Below, one piece after another: positions 1 through 7,583 of a DNA stretch of 64,000 nucleotides; position 1 is the stretch's first letter; each line of letters starts with the position of its first letter. The notes under the pieces are model-generated. The model had not been told where the DNA came from. It was given only the letters and a program-made list of their open reading frames with translations, and did no database searches. The position numbers and the translations under genes are program-made. Source of the stretch: Oscillospiraceae bacterium (GTDB taxonomy: Bacteria; Bacillota; Clostridia; Oscillospirales; Ruminococcaceae); the NCBI GenBank assembly GCA_020024285.1, contig JAHHTZ010000007.1:1-64000 (forward strand). Direction: 5' to 3'.

Positions 1-35
1 TTGCGGATTTTCTGAGGACGACAGCCTCTTTCTTC

Positions 36-67
36 CTCTCAAACCGCATAGTCATGCGGTTTGAGAG
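36..67. terminator. Hairpin, possible terminator of guaD
   Basis: A perfect 14-bp inverted repeat (36-49 with 54-67) with a four-base loop lies about 70 bases past the guaD stop. It lacks a clean T-run on the minus side, so termination is only inferred. The rest of 1-133 shows no gene. Confidence 0.4.
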
Positions 68-133
68 AGAAATAAGAATCGAGAGATTTTTTCTCTGTTT
101 TGCTCTCTTGCAGCATGATTTTCTTCTGCAATG

Positions 134-1408
134 CTAAAAAATCTTTTCTCCTGCTGCATATTTTGCTTCGATTGAGGTTCGATCCATCAGCTGATACACC
201 GCCCGCTCCAAGCGGTCATGCAGGGAATTTTGTAATAAATCAGGGCTCTGGGCATCGTTGAGAATTACCGCGTCAAAAGAATATCCTTCTTCAAAGCTCC
301 CCACTTTTCCGAAAAACTCGCCTCCGCCTTTTGTTGCAAGGTAGAATACCTCATCAAATGTCATCGGCTTACAGGTCGGGTCTATAAGGCGCCAGTATAA
401 TTTTGAAACCTGGATCGCATCTACAATGGTATTGAATATGGATTCGGTGTGTCCCCCTGCCACATCGCTCCCCAGCCCTATTTTAAGACCTTTTTCACAA
501 TATTTTCGGATGGGTGTGATTCCGGAGGAAAGATTCAGATTGGAAGTTGGGCAGTGTGCAACGAATACCCCGTTTTCCGCCATGCGTTCTACCTCATCCT
601 CTGTGGAATAAACGCAGTGCGCCATGATTGTTTTTCCGCTTCTTCCAAAGAGGTCATAGCGGTCATAGGCATCGCCGTAAAACTTCGCATTGGGGCAAAG
701 GCTCTCCACCCACTTTTGCTCACTTGGATTTTCGGAAAGATGCGACTGGATCGGCAGTTGGTATTCCTTTTGTACTGTTTTTAGCCTATTCAGCAAATCA
801 TCACTGCAGCTTGGAATGAAGCGCGGGGTCAGGATTGGCATGGTTCGCTGATACGTTCCGTCTATTTCCCGAAGCCATGTTCTCGTTTCCTGTTCTGATT
901 GCTCCGCGCTCATTTCGCAGAGCTCATCGGGGCTGTTTCGGTCCATGTTGACCTTTCCAACATAGCTTATCAGCCCGCTGCTTTCCATAAGATCCATCAG
1001 GATCTCCGTTGCCCTTCGATGGAGCGTTGCAAAAATACAGGCGCGCGTTGTAGCACTCTTTTTTAGATTCTGCACAAAAACAGTGTAGGCACTTCTTGCA
1101 TAATTGAGGTCCCGATATTTGATCTCCTCCGGAAACGCTCTTGATTCCAGCCAATCCAGCAGCTCCATGTCCATCCCCAGTCCGCGAAACGCATATTGCG
1201 GTGCATGGATGTGCAGATCAATCATTCCCGGAAAAATCAGGCGATTCCCATAGTCATGCAGCGGCAGATCCTGAAACTCCTTGGGAAGGCTTTGAAATAC
1301 TCCGCAGGATCTTCCCCCTTTGCATACAACAAAGGAATCCTTATTTTCTGCAAGCTGTGTCGGAGAAACGCTGTAACAAATATCACCCTTCAGAACAAAA
1401 TCGCTCAT
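134..1408 (-). CDS. guaD: Guanine deaminase (amidohydrolase)
   Basis: Probable guanine deaminase, which hydrolyses guanine to xanthine and ammonia in cytosolic purine salvage. The 424-residue protein has the amidohydrolase metal motif DLHIHAPQ near residue 63 followed by the guanine deaminase-type phrase YAFRGLGMDMELLDWL. Further metal ligands sit in QSHLSE, AHCVY and the catalytic LGSDVAGG segment. Length is normal for the family. The ATG at 1408 has GGGAGG nine bases upstream. Only about 45 bases separate it from the tRNA-Arg terminator and I see no -10 box there, so transcription may depend on read-through from the tRNA. Other amidohydrolase substrates are possible but less likely. Confidence 0.9.
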   Translation of the reverse strand: MSDFVLKGDICYSVSPTQLAENKDSFVVCKGGRSCGVFQSLPKEFQDLPLHDYGNRLIFPGMIDLHIHAPQYAFRGLGMDMELLDWLESRAFPEEIKYRDLNYARSAYTVFVQNLKKSATTRACIFATLHRRATEILMDLMESSGLISYVGKVNMDRNSPDELCEMSAEQSEQETRTWLREIDGTYQRTMPILTPRFIPSCSDDLLNRLKTVQKEYQLPIQSHLSENPSEQKWVESLCPNAKFYGDAYDRYDLFGRSGKTIMAHCVYSTEDEVERMAENGVFVAHCPTSNLNLSSGITPIRKYCEKGLKIGLGSDVAGGHTESIFNTIVDAIQVSKLYWRLIDPTCKPMTFDEVFYLATKGGGEFFGKVGSFEEGYSFDAVILNDAQSPDLLQNSLHDRLERAVYQLMDRTSIEAKYAAGEKIF

Positions 1409-1455
1409 ACTCTATTCCTCCCTTGGCATTGGTTTTTACTTAAATTGATTTCAAG

Positions 1456-1487
1456 AAAAAAGACCCCACCGAACAAGGTGAGGTCTT
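1456..1487 (-). terminator. Intrinsic terminator after tRNA-Arg
   Basis: On the minus strand AAGACCTCACC pairs with GGTGGGGTCTT across a six-base loop and is followed by a T-run. It begins directly after the encoded CCA of the tRNA. Confidence 0.85.
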
Positions 1488-1562
1488 TGGCACGCCTGAC
1501 TGGAATCGAACCAGCGCACCCGGCTCCGGAGGCCGGTGCTCTATCCACTGAGCTACAGGCGC
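1488..1562 (-). tRNA. tRNA-Arg (CCG)
   Basis: The minus strand folds as a complete cloverleaf. The acceptor pair is GCGCCTG with CAGGCGT, the D-arm is GCTC-GAGC, and the anticodon stem CCGGC/GCCGG holds the loop CTCCGGA with anticodon CCG. The T-arm has GGTTCGATTCC. The 3' CCA is encoded (1488-1490). Confidence 0.95.
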
Positions 1563-1592
1563 ATACAGAGATACTGTATCAACAGCTTATAC

Positions 1593-1620
1593 ATTATAGC
1601 ATGAATTTCACAAATTGCAA
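1593..1620 (-). promoter_or_regulatory. Sigma-A promoter of tRNA-Arg
   Basis: TTGCAA (1615-1620), a 16-base spacer and a perfect TATAAT (1593-1598) read on the minus strand, about 30 bases before the tRNA. Confidence 0.75.
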
Positions 1621-1707
1621 ATAGGAAATATGTCGTTTTTGAAAATTTAAACAAAGGATTTTGACCTGTTTCGCATTTTTCTTCCGGATGAGCAGTCTTT
1701 TTTCTCC

Positions 1708-1738
1708 AAAAAAACGCCATGACAAAATCATGGCGTTT
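1708..1738 (-). terminator. Intrinsic terminator of rubrerythrin gene
   Basis: On the minus strand AACGCCATGA pairs with TCATGGCGTT over a short loop and is followed by seven T residues, 19 bases after the rubrerythrin stop. Confidence 0.9.
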
Positions 1739-1756
1739 TCTATAGACAATATCAAA

Positions 1757-2305
1757 TTATTTGCCGAAATATCTGTTGAGCAAACCGAGGAATGCACAGC
1801 CGTGACGAGCTTCGTCTTTAGCCATCTCATGAACGGTGTCATGGATTGCATCCAGACCCTGCTGTTTTGCTTTTGCAGCAAGATCTTTTTTGCCAGCGCA
1901 AGCGCCGTTTTCAGCAGCTACGCGCAGCTCCAGGTTTTTCTTTGTATCAGCAAATACAACTTCGCCAAGCAGTTCAGCAAATTTTGCAGCATGCTCTGCT
2001 TCTTCGTATGCAGCTGTTTTGTAGTATTCTGCAATCTCAGGATAGCCTTCTCTTGCAGCCTGACGGGACATAGCCAGGTACATACCAACCTCGGTGCATT
2101 CACCGGTGAAGTTCATTCTAAGACCTTCGATGATCTCTGGATCGATATCTTTTGCAACACCGATGCGGTGCTCGTCAGCCCATACGAATTCAGATTCAGC
2201 CTGTTCTTCAAACTGAGAAGCTGGTGCCTTGCACTGTGGGCAGGACTCTGGAGCCTCGTCACCTGTATGAACATAACCACAAATTTTGCAAACCCATTTT
2301 TTCAT
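1757..2305 (-). CDS. rbr: Rubrerythrin, reverse type (NADH peroxidase-like)
   Basis: Cytosolic non-haem iron peroxidase that reduces hydrogen peroxide, a main oxygen-stress defence in clostridia. The 182-residue protein starts with a rubredoxin-like iron site (C6-x2-C9 and C22-x2-C25). A ferritin-like four-helix di-iron domain follows from about residue 40, with ligand-bearing segments [18 protein letters not shown] and AKDEARHG. Rubredoxin first and di-iron second is the reverse of classical rubrerythrin and matches clostridial reverse rubrerythrin. The ATG is preceded by AGGAGG. It is a single-gene unit with its own promoter and terminator. Confidence 0.95.
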   Translation of the reverse strand: MKKWVCKICGYVHTGDEAPESCPQCKAPASQFEEQAESEFVWADEHRIGVAKDIDPEIIEGLRMNFTGECTEVGMYLAMSRQAAREGYPEIAEYYKTAAYEEAEHAAKFAELLGEVVFADTKKNLELRVAAENGACAGKKDLAAKAKQQGLDAIHDTVHEMAKDEARHGCAFLGLLNRYFGK

Positions 2306-2355
2306 TTTAAATTACCTCCTGTTTTGTAAGAAATTGTCTTTACACCTGCGATTCA

Positions 2356-2384
2356 AGTTTACCACAGAAGTATATATTTGGCAA
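2356..2384 (-). promoter_or_regulatory. Promoter of rubrerythrin gene
   Basis: TTGCCA (2379-2384), a 17-base spacer and TAAACT (2356-2361) on the minus strand, about 50 bases before the start codon. Confidence 0.6.
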
Positions 2385-2564
2385 GGGGAGAATGCAAAAA
2401 AATGCTGTTTTTTATATTTTTTCACTTTTTATGAGATATTCGTTTACAATAAAGCACTTTTTCATAAAGGAATGCAGTATAATCCCTGCAGATCTGCGCC
2501 ATACTATAAGCGAACAGAACTTCTTGGGTGTTCTGTAATTTTCTAAAAAGGATGGTATTACACG

Positions 2565-2690
2565 ATGAACAAGAAAAACAATGCCAAAAATATGAACAAA
2601 CCTTCTGACATCAAAAACGAAAATCACAATCCTTCTGCAACTTCTTCCGATCCTTACTACACCCGCGGCGAAAATAAAACCGAAAAATAA
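2565..2690 (+). CDS. Small Asn/Lys-rich protein, 41 residues
   Basis: This 41-codon frame starts at an ATG preceded by AAAAAGGA (spacing about 12) and ends in TAA. The product is hydrophilic and rich in Asn, Lys, Ser and Pro (MNKKNNAKNMNKPSD at the start, YYTRGENKTEK at the end), with no membrane segment or cysteine. It lies alone in the interval between the rubrerythrin promoter and a hairpin that would end plus-strand transcription. A TATAAT is present about 90 bases upstream (near 2477) without a good -35. I do not recognise the family; the composition resembles small spore-associated or disordered proteins, but that is only a guess. Confidence 0.5.
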   Translation: MNKKNNAKNMNKPSDIKNENHNPSATSSDPYYTRGENKTEK

Positions 2691-2724
2691 ATCCCTGTTT
2701 TCTAATCGAGCAGGATCTATAATC

Positions 2725-2766
2725 AAGAAGGGACCGATGCGGCAAATGCTGCACCGGTCCCTTCTT
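2725..2766 (+). terminator. Hairpin after the 41-codon gene
   Basis: A 12-bp stem (2725-2736 with 2755-2766, AAGAAGGGACCG) follows the small gene by 35 bases. The trailing sequence CTTCTTCTGT is only moderately T-rich. Confidence 0.55.
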
Positions 2767-2825
2767 CTGTAAAACGAAGTTTATTTTAGGAACCTGACGC
2801 CGATCTCACGCGTCCCCCGCTCAAA

Positions 2826-2847
2826 GCAGCAGAAATTTTTCTGCTGC
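2826..2847 (-). terminator. Hairpin after yitT, possible terminator
   Basis: A palindrome, GCAGCAGAAA with its complement, lies 45 bases past the yitT stop. The following minus-strand sequence has only three T residues, so it is weak. Confidence 0.35.
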
Positions 2848-2892
2848 CAACGGCTCCTGAGCCTTTTCGGGGAGTTTATCGCATTGATTCTC

Positions 2893-3774
2893 TTACATTT
2901 CATCGTCAATGGGGCGGAATCCATATCCGAGGATCTCGCTTGCTTCGTTTACTATGAGAAACGCCTGTGGATCGATCTCGTAAACGAGCTTCTTCACGAT
3001 TGGATACTGATTGTCACGCAGAGCGCACATCACCACTTTAAGCGGTGTCCCGGAATAGGAGCCTTCTGCGTGCATCAGAGTAACACCGCGGTTGACTGCG
3101 TCCTTGATTCCCTTTGCCATTTCGTGCGGATGCTGTGTCACGATCATCATATTTTTTCCGCGATCGCCGCCGTACAGCACCATATCGACCATGCGGGAGG
3201 AGGCAAAGATGGTGATGAGTCCGTACAGACCACTCTCGATGTTGCCGTATACGAGAACGGAAATGGAGAGTACGCAAAAATCCGCAGCAAACAGCAGATG
3301 ACCGATGGAGATATGCGGGAATTTCTTCTTCAAAAGACGGCTGACAATGTCAAGGCCGCCCGTTGTAGAGCCTCTGAGGAAAACAAGAGAAAGTGCCAAG
3401 CCTGTCATCACACCGCCCATCAGACCTGCCAGGATGCGGTCACCCTGATAGCCGCTGATCCCCAATGCGCCGAACACCATCGCCACAAGGTCGACGGAAA
3501 AGGAGATGATGGTCATTGATTTTAAGGTATGGACGCTGAAGCTCTTTCCGAGGTAGCGAAACGCAATCAGCATCAACGGGACGTTGAGCAGAAAAGACAT
3601 CGTACCGATCGGAATATGGAACAGGTAATTGATGAGGGTGGAAATACCTGTGATCCCTCCCGGTGCGATATGGTTTGGCGCTGTGAAAAAGTTTACCGAA
3701 ACACCGAAAATAAGTCCTGCCATTACATCGAATAATACATCTACTGCAATTCTTTGGATTTTCTTGCTATCCAT
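2893..3774 (-). CDS. YitT family membrane protein
   Basis: Integral membrane protein of unknown substrate. The 293 residues contain five or six hydrophobic segments in the first about 200 residues, including the hallmark phrase APGGITGIS and the repeat-like STTGGLDIV. A cytosolic C-terminal DUF2179-type domain ends in ILGYGFRP. I chose the ATG at 3774 because AAGGACGA lies just upstream and because it overlaps the last codons of mrnC by eight bases, which indicates translational coupling. An in-frame ATG 18 codons upstream exists but sits inside mrnC. It is last in an obg-mrnC-yitT operon. Confidence 0.85.
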   Translation of the reverse strand: MDSKKIQRIAVDVLFDVMAGLIFGVSVNFFTAPNHIAPGGITGISTLINYLFHIPIGTMSFLLNVPLMLIAFRYLGKSFSVHTLKSMTIISFSVDLVAMVFGALGISGYQGDRILAGLMGGVMTGLALSLVFLRGSTTGGLDIVSRLLKKKFPHISIGHLLFAADFCVLSISVLVYGNIESGLYGLITIFASSRMVDMVLYGGDRGKNMMIVTQHPHEMAKGIKDAVNRGVTLMHAEGSYSGTPLKVVMCALRDNQYPIVKKLVYEIDPQAFLIVNEASEILGYGFRPIDDEM

Positions 3775-4201
3775 TTCGTCCTTCGTCCTCTCTTTCAGAT
3801 TCAGAATCCTGCTCCTCGATCCATTCAAAGAGCTGATTGAGCCGATCTATCTTTCCCTGTAAAAACAAATAGCCAAAAAGCGCTTCCAGTCCTGTTGCGC
3901 GCCGATATTCTGCGGGATTTGCGTGTTTGGGCGCTTTCACCCCGTTCGCATTGCGTCCGCGTTTCCAGACTGCCTCCTCTTCCTCGGTCAGACGCTCGCG
4001 AATGCGCTCATAGGCATCGCTTTGATACGAGGCGCGCACCTGCTCCACCGCCAGAAGGTGGAGCTTGTTGACGGGCATATTGGCGCGTTCCACCAGTCTT
4101 TGCCGCACAAACAGTTCATACACCGCGTCCCCCAGAAACGCCAGCGTGCCGGGACTCAGGAGCTTGGGATCGCATTCGCCCACATTCCAATTTTGAAGCA
4201 T
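3767..4201 (-). CDS. mrnC: Mini-ribonuclease III
   Basis: Endoribonuclease that matures 23S rRNA in Firmicutes. The 144-residue protein has only the RNase III catalytic domain, with the signature LAFLGDAVYELFVR at about residues 20-33 supplying the metal-binding Asp. There is no double-stranded RNA-binding domain, as expected for the Mini-III class. The acidic C-terminal tail (EEQDSESEREDE) is variable. It lies 19 bases after obg and overlaps yitT, so all three probably share one transcript. Pairing with the ribosome-assembly GTPase Obg fits a ribosome maturation role. Confidence 0.92.
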   Translation of the reverse strand: MLQNWNVGECDPKLLSPGTLAFLGDAVYELFVRQRLVERANMPVNKLHLLAVEQVRASYQSDAYERIRERLTEEEEAVWKRGRNANGVKAPKHANPAEYRRATGLEALFGYLFLQGKIDRLNQLFEWIEEQDSESEREDEGRNG

Positions 4202-4220
4202 GGTACACTCAACCTCCGGT

Positions 4221-5495
4221 CTACCTTACATAATCGAACTCGAAGTTGAGGATGCTGACGGTATCCCCCTCCTCGATTCCCATTTCTTCCAGCTTGTCGA
4301 TGATGCCGCTGCTGCGCAGGATGCGCTGGAAGTATCCGAGATCCTCTTCGTCGTCGAGGGAGATCATGCCGAACACTTTCACAAGCCAGTCTGCTTCTAC
4401 AATGTAGACACCATCCTCCACAACGATATTGAATTTCCATTTTTCTTCTTCGCTCAGGTCCACGGTCTTCGGAACATAGTCCACCTCAAAGCGTTTAATC
4501 GGAGGGAGGGTGTCGAGCTTATTGACAACTGCACGGACAAGAGCCTCTGTACCCTGATGGGTGGCAGCGGACAGAACAAAGAACGGGAAGCCTTTTTCTT
4601 CGATGTAAGCGCGGAACTCCTCGATCTGTTCTTCCGTTGCCATATCCGCCTTGTTTGCCACGACGATCTGCTGCTGACCTGCAAGCTCCTCATTGAAGTT
4701 TGCAAGCTCGCGGTTGATGGTTTCAAAGTCCTCCTTCGGGTCTCTGCCTTCACTTCCCGATACATCCACCACATGGACGATCAGGCGGCAGCGCTCCACA
4801 TGGCGAAGGAACTCGTGTCCCAAACCGATGCCCTCGCTTGCCCCTTCGATGAGTCCTGGGATATCCGCCATAACAAAGGATTTTCCCTCTGCCACCTTAA
4901 CAACGCCCAAAACGGGGGTCAGCGTTGTGAAGTGATAGTTTGCGATTTTCGGTTTTGCTGCGCTGACAACGGAAATGAGGGTCGATTTTCCGACATTCGG
5001 GAAGCCGACAAGTCCCACGTCCGCAAGGAGCTTGAGTTCGAGCTGAAGGTCAAATTTCTCGCCGGGGATGCCCGGTTTTGCAAAGCGCGGGATCTGGCGG
5101 GTCGGGGTGGCAAAGTGGCTGTTTCCCCAACCGCCGTTGCCGCCGCGCGCAATGACAACAGGATCGGGTCCCGAAATATCTGCCATCACCTGTCCGCTTT
5201 CCGCGTCCTTCACAACGGTTCCGAACGGGACCTGAATGATCAGATCTTCACCGCTTTTTCCGCTGCACCGCTTGTTGCTTCCGTTTGCACCGTTTTGTGC
5301 GGTGAAGTTCTTTTTATATTTAAAATCGATGAGTGTGTTCATATCGCGGTTGCCGAGAAAAACAACATTTCCTCCGCGGCCTCCGTCGCCGCCGTCCGGT
5401 CCGCCGGCAGCCACATATTTTTCACGATGGAAGGAAACTGCTCCGTTTCCGCCATCTCCAGCCTTTACTCGAATAAGGGCTTTATCAATAAACAT
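4221..5495 (-). CDS. obg: GTPase Obg/CgtA
   Basis: Essential GTPase that binds the 50S subunit and acts in ribosome assembly and stress signalling. The 424-residue protein has an N-terminal glycine-rich Obg fold (about 1-158, phrases DGGDGGRGGNVVF and GGNGGWGN). The G domain carries P-loop GFPNVGKST, switch DIPGLIEGA and NKAD. A C-terminal OCT domain follows. I took the ATG at 5495 (MFIDKALIRVKAG), which matches the family and has AAAGGA upstream; an in-frame TTG lies eight codons earlier. Unlike many Firmicutes, obg is not directly behind rpmA: a GNAT gene and a terminator intervene. Confidence 0.96.
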   Translation of the reverse strand: MFIDKALIRVKAGDGGNGAVSFHREKYVAAGGPDGGDGGRGGNVVFLGNRDMNTLIDFKYKKNFTAQNGANGSNKRCSGKSGEDLIIQVPFGTVVKDAESGQVMADISGPDPVVIARGGNGGWGNSHFATPTRQIPRFAKPGIPGEKFDLQLELKLLADVGLVGFPNVGKSTLISVVSAAKPKIANYHFTTLTPVLGVVKVAEGKSFVMADIPGLIEGASEGIGLGHEFLRHVERCRLIVHVVDVSGSEGRDPKEDFETINRELANFNEELAGQQQIVVANKADMATEEQIEEFRAYIEEKGFPFFVLSAATHQGTEALVRAVVNKLDTLPPIKRFEVDYVPKTVDLSEEEKWKFNIVVEDGVYIVEADWLVKVFGMISLDDEEDLGYFQRILRSSGIIDKLEEMGIEEGDTVSILNFEFDYVR

Positions 5496-5544
5496 ATTTT
5501 TTTCCTTTCTTACAATCAAGTTTCAAAAAGCGCTTACTTCTTTT

Positions 5545-5572
5545 ATTATAACACGTTATTTTTAAGAATGAA
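5545..5572 (-). promoter_or_regulatory. Probable promoter of obg operon
   Basis: TTCATT (5567-5572), a 16-base spacer and a perfect TATAAT (5545-5550) on the minus strand, 50 bases before the obg start. Confidence 0.55.
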
Positions 5573-5610
5573 CAGATGGAACCTGTATTTTAAAAAATCT
5601 TTTTCATGGG

Positions 5611-6402
5611 CTAAAATTGGGAATTTTCTGTCCGAATGCAGTATGCACGGTAGGGGTGGTCGAAGTGGTAGCCCAGCTGCTCACTGAGCTGTACGGAGAT
5701 CATGGTTTTGGCATCCCATGCCGGATACAGCCCGCGCTCCAGCCCTGCGAGCATGAGGTGCGCGGCGCACGCACGGGCAAGTCCCCTGCGGCGGTGCTCC
5801 TCCTTCGTTGCAATGGTGATTTCAAATCCTTTGTCGTAAATGGAGTAGGAAGATGCTTCTGCGGCAAGTTCGCCGTTGCAGACAGCCGCAAATCCCAGTC
5901 CATGTTTGAGATACTCGTCGATGGACGAAAACTGTCCGCACGCGTCCTGCGACCATTCCTGCGCCATCGCCTGACGGCACAACTCCTCGTCCATTGGGCG
6001 GATCTCATATCCCGCACAGACCTGCTGCGCATACCGGCGCAATGTTTCACGGTCAAAAACATCGCCCTCTTTTTTGATGGCATAGCGTTCAAACGGCTCC
6101 GCTTTATCGCCCCATACGTCCTCGATCAGGCGATTCCAACTGTCGTTCTCCCCGATAAAATACCAATGTGTGTAGTTTTTCTCTGGAAGGTGTGCAGCGA
6201 TCTCGCGCGCTTCGCTGAGGGAGGGATCTCCTGCAAGCATACAGAAATTGCCCACCGCGATTTTACCGCAGCGCGGGTCCTTTGTACGGTCAGCCCAGGC
6301 TGTCCCTGTGTAACCCTGCAAACAGGACCACACCGTGGTATCTTCGCTGTGTGCAAATACCTTTGATAAAATATGGCACTGTCCTTTGGAAAGCTGTATC
6401 AT
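5611..6402 (-). CDS. GNAT family N-acetyltransferase
   Basis: Predicted acetyl-CoA-dependent acetyltransferase of unknown substrate. The 263-residue protein has a variable N-terminal half and a C-terminal GNAT fold. Its acetyl-CoA loop is seen in TKEEHRRRGLARACAAHLM, with the R/Q-x-x-G-x-A type signature at RRRGLA. The end (QLSEQLGYHF) matches the last GNAT strand-helix. The overall layout resembles the long GNAT_acetyltran group. The ATG has AGGGGGAA upstream. It lies alone between the rpmA terminator and the obg promoter. Nothing nearby indicates a substrate. Confidence 0.8.
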   Translation of the reverse strand: MIQLSKGQCHILSKVFAHSEDTTVWSCLQGYTGTAWADRTKDPRCGKIAVGNFCMLAGDPSLSEAREIAAHLPEKNYTHWYFIGENDSWNRLIEDVWGDKAEPFERYAIKKEGDVFDRETLRRYAQQVCAGYEIRPMDEELCRQAMAQEWSQDACGQFSSIDEYLKHGLGFAAVCNGELAAEASSYSIYDKGFEITIATKEEHRRRGLARACAAHLMLAGLERGLYPAWDAKTMISVQLSEQLGYHFDHPYRAYCIRTENSQF

Positions 6403-6424
6403 GTCCGTTCCCCCTTATAAAACA

Positions 6425-6452
6425 AAAATCCCGAGAAGATCTCGGGATTTTC
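6425..6452 (-). terminator. Terminator of rplU-prp-rpmA
   Basis: AAAATCCCGAGA pairs with TCTCGGGATTTTT across a three-base loop, 16 bases after the rpmA stop on the minus strand. Confidence 0.9.
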
Positions 6453-6468
6453 TGTGTATCGAATTGAA

Positions 6469-6750
6469 TTACTGAACTGGAACTACGCTGACTTTTTTAC
6501 GGTCACGACCATAGCGTTCAAATTTCACTTTGCCATCGCAAAGAGCGAACAGAGTATCGTCAGAACCGATACCTACGTTCTCACCTGGATGAATGTGAGT
6601 GCCTCTCTGACGGTACAGGATATTACCTGCAACTACAAACTGGCCATCAGCACGTTTAGCGCCGAGGCGTTTGGATTCAGAATCACGGCCGTTCTTAGTA
6701 GAACCAACACCCTTTTTATGAGCAAAGAATTGCATGCTAAGTCTAAGCAT
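6469..6750 (-). CDS. rpmA: 50S ribosomal protein L27 with cleavable prepeptide
   Basis: L27 reaches the peptidyl-transferase centre with its N-terminus. The 93-residue protein begins MLRLSMQFF followed by AHKKGVGST. The first nine residues match the Firmicutes prepeptide that Prp removes after the FF pair (known for Staphylococcus aureus L27), exposing the mature N-terminus AHKKG. The core [12 protein letters not shown] is standard. The start has GGAGG. It lies directly behind prp and is the last gene of rplU-prp-rpmA. Confidence 0.97.
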   Translation of the reverse strand: MLRLSMQFFAHKKGVGSTKNGRDSESKRLGAKRADGQFVVAGNILYRQRGTHIHPGENVGIGSDDTLFALCDGKVKFERYGRDRKKVSVVPVQ

Positions 6751-6755
6751 TGTGG

Positions 6756-7073
6756 TTACACCTCCGAAACTTTTACTTTGATGGTACCCTCATAGTCTTC
6801 CGACAGGATGGTCAAATGGAGCAGCAGGGCTTCCATAAAACTCTCGGCCTGTCCGGCATACTGCTGGGGCAGCTTCAATTTGATTTGATTATCAAGCACC
6901 TTCACGCTTGCCGGCAGCTTCAGCACCTCTGTGATCGCATTGGCGGTGAGCTGTACAGCAGATGTGACCGAAGCACAGACGATATCCTTCCCAAACTCGT
7001 CGTAACCGGCGTGTCCGCTAAGGGAGAAGGCTGTGAGCTTTCCTTCGGTTTTTGTAAATTCGGCATGGATCAT
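6756..7073 (-). CDS. prp: Ribosomal-processing cysteine protease Prp
   Basis: Cysteine protease that cuts the N-terminal prepeptide from L27. The 105-residue protein has the expected dyad: His21 in SGHAGY and Cys33 in DIVCAS, 12 residues apart as in the characterised family. It is encoded between rplU and rpmA, three bases after rplU and five before rpmA, the usual Firmicutes order, so enzyme and substrate are co-expressed. Its start has a weak ribosome-binding site, which suggests coupling to rplU translation. Confidence 0.95.
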   Translation of the reverse strand: MIHAEFTKTEGKLTAFSLSGHAGYDEFGKDIVCASVTSAVQLTANAITEVLKLPASVKVLDNQIKLKLPQQYAGQAESFMEALLLHLTILSEDYEGTIKVKVSEV

Positions 7074-7076
7074 TTC

Positions 7077-7388
7077 TTATGCGTTGATAGAAACGATTTC
7101 TACTTTCGTATAAGGCTGTCTGTGACCGATTTTACGTTTGCTGTCTTTTTTCGGTTTGTAGGTAAATACATGGATTTTTTTGCCTTTGCCGTTTTTCACA
7201 ACTTTAGCAACAACTTTAGCGCCTTCTACAACAGGAGCGCCTACAACCATGCCATCCTCTTTGCCAACAGCGATAACTTCGTCAAAGTTTACGGTTTCGT
7301 CTGGCTGAACATTCAGTTTCTCGATGTAAACTACATCGCCTTCAGATACGCGGTACTGTTTTCCGCCGGTTTTGATAATAGCGTACAT
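7077..7388 (-). CDS. rplU: 50S ribosomal protein L21
   Basis: Structural protein of the large subunit that binds 23S rRNA. The 103-residue product starts [14 protein letters not shown], the family signature, and ends in the [12 protein letters not shown] segment typical of L21. The length is normal. It is the first gene of rplU-prp-rpmA behind a strong promoter and a leader of about 80 bases. Confidence 0.98.
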   Translation of the reverse strand: MYAIIKTGGKQYRVSEGDVVYIEKLNVQPDETVNFDEVIAVGKEDGMVVGAPVVEGAKVVAKVVKNGKGKKIHVFTYKPKKDSKRKIGHRQPYTKVEIVSINA

Positions 7389-7470
7389 ATCAATAACCTC
7401 TTTCTAATAAACTCGCTGTTTCAACAAGGCGGGGCGATCAACGCCACCTTCAGCCCGGAACATGCGGCAT
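7389..7470 (-). promoter_or_regulatory. Candidate L21 leader (autoregulatory 5' UTR)
   Basis: The transcript between the rplU promoter and start is about 80 bases and contains paired GC-rich segments (CATGCCGCATG and GGCGTTGATCGCC). Its position and size fit the L21 leader known in Bacillota. I could not align it to the covariance model, so the identity is inferred. Confidence 0.5.
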
Positions 7471-7475
7471 GTCTT

Positions 7476-7504
7476 AGTCTACCATAGCTTTTCGGCGTTG
7501 TCAA
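7476..7504 (-). promoter_or_regulatory. Sigma-A promoter of rplU operon
   Basis: A perfect TTGACA (7499-7504), 17-base spacer and TAGACT (7476-7481) on the minus strand. Confidence 0.85.
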
Positions 7505-7530
7505 TCCCATAACGCCCTGCGAGCCTCCCG

Positions 7531-7555
7531 AAAATACACACGGGAAGCCCTGTGT
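7531..7555 (-). terminator. Terminator of ymfF-ymfH-lgt
   Basis: ACACA(G)GGG pairs with CCC(G)TGTGT around CTT, followed by TATTTTC on the minus strand, about 30 bases after the lgt stop. Confidence 0.6.
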
Positions 7556-7583
7556 TTCTTGTCGATTTTTGATAGCTTACGAT

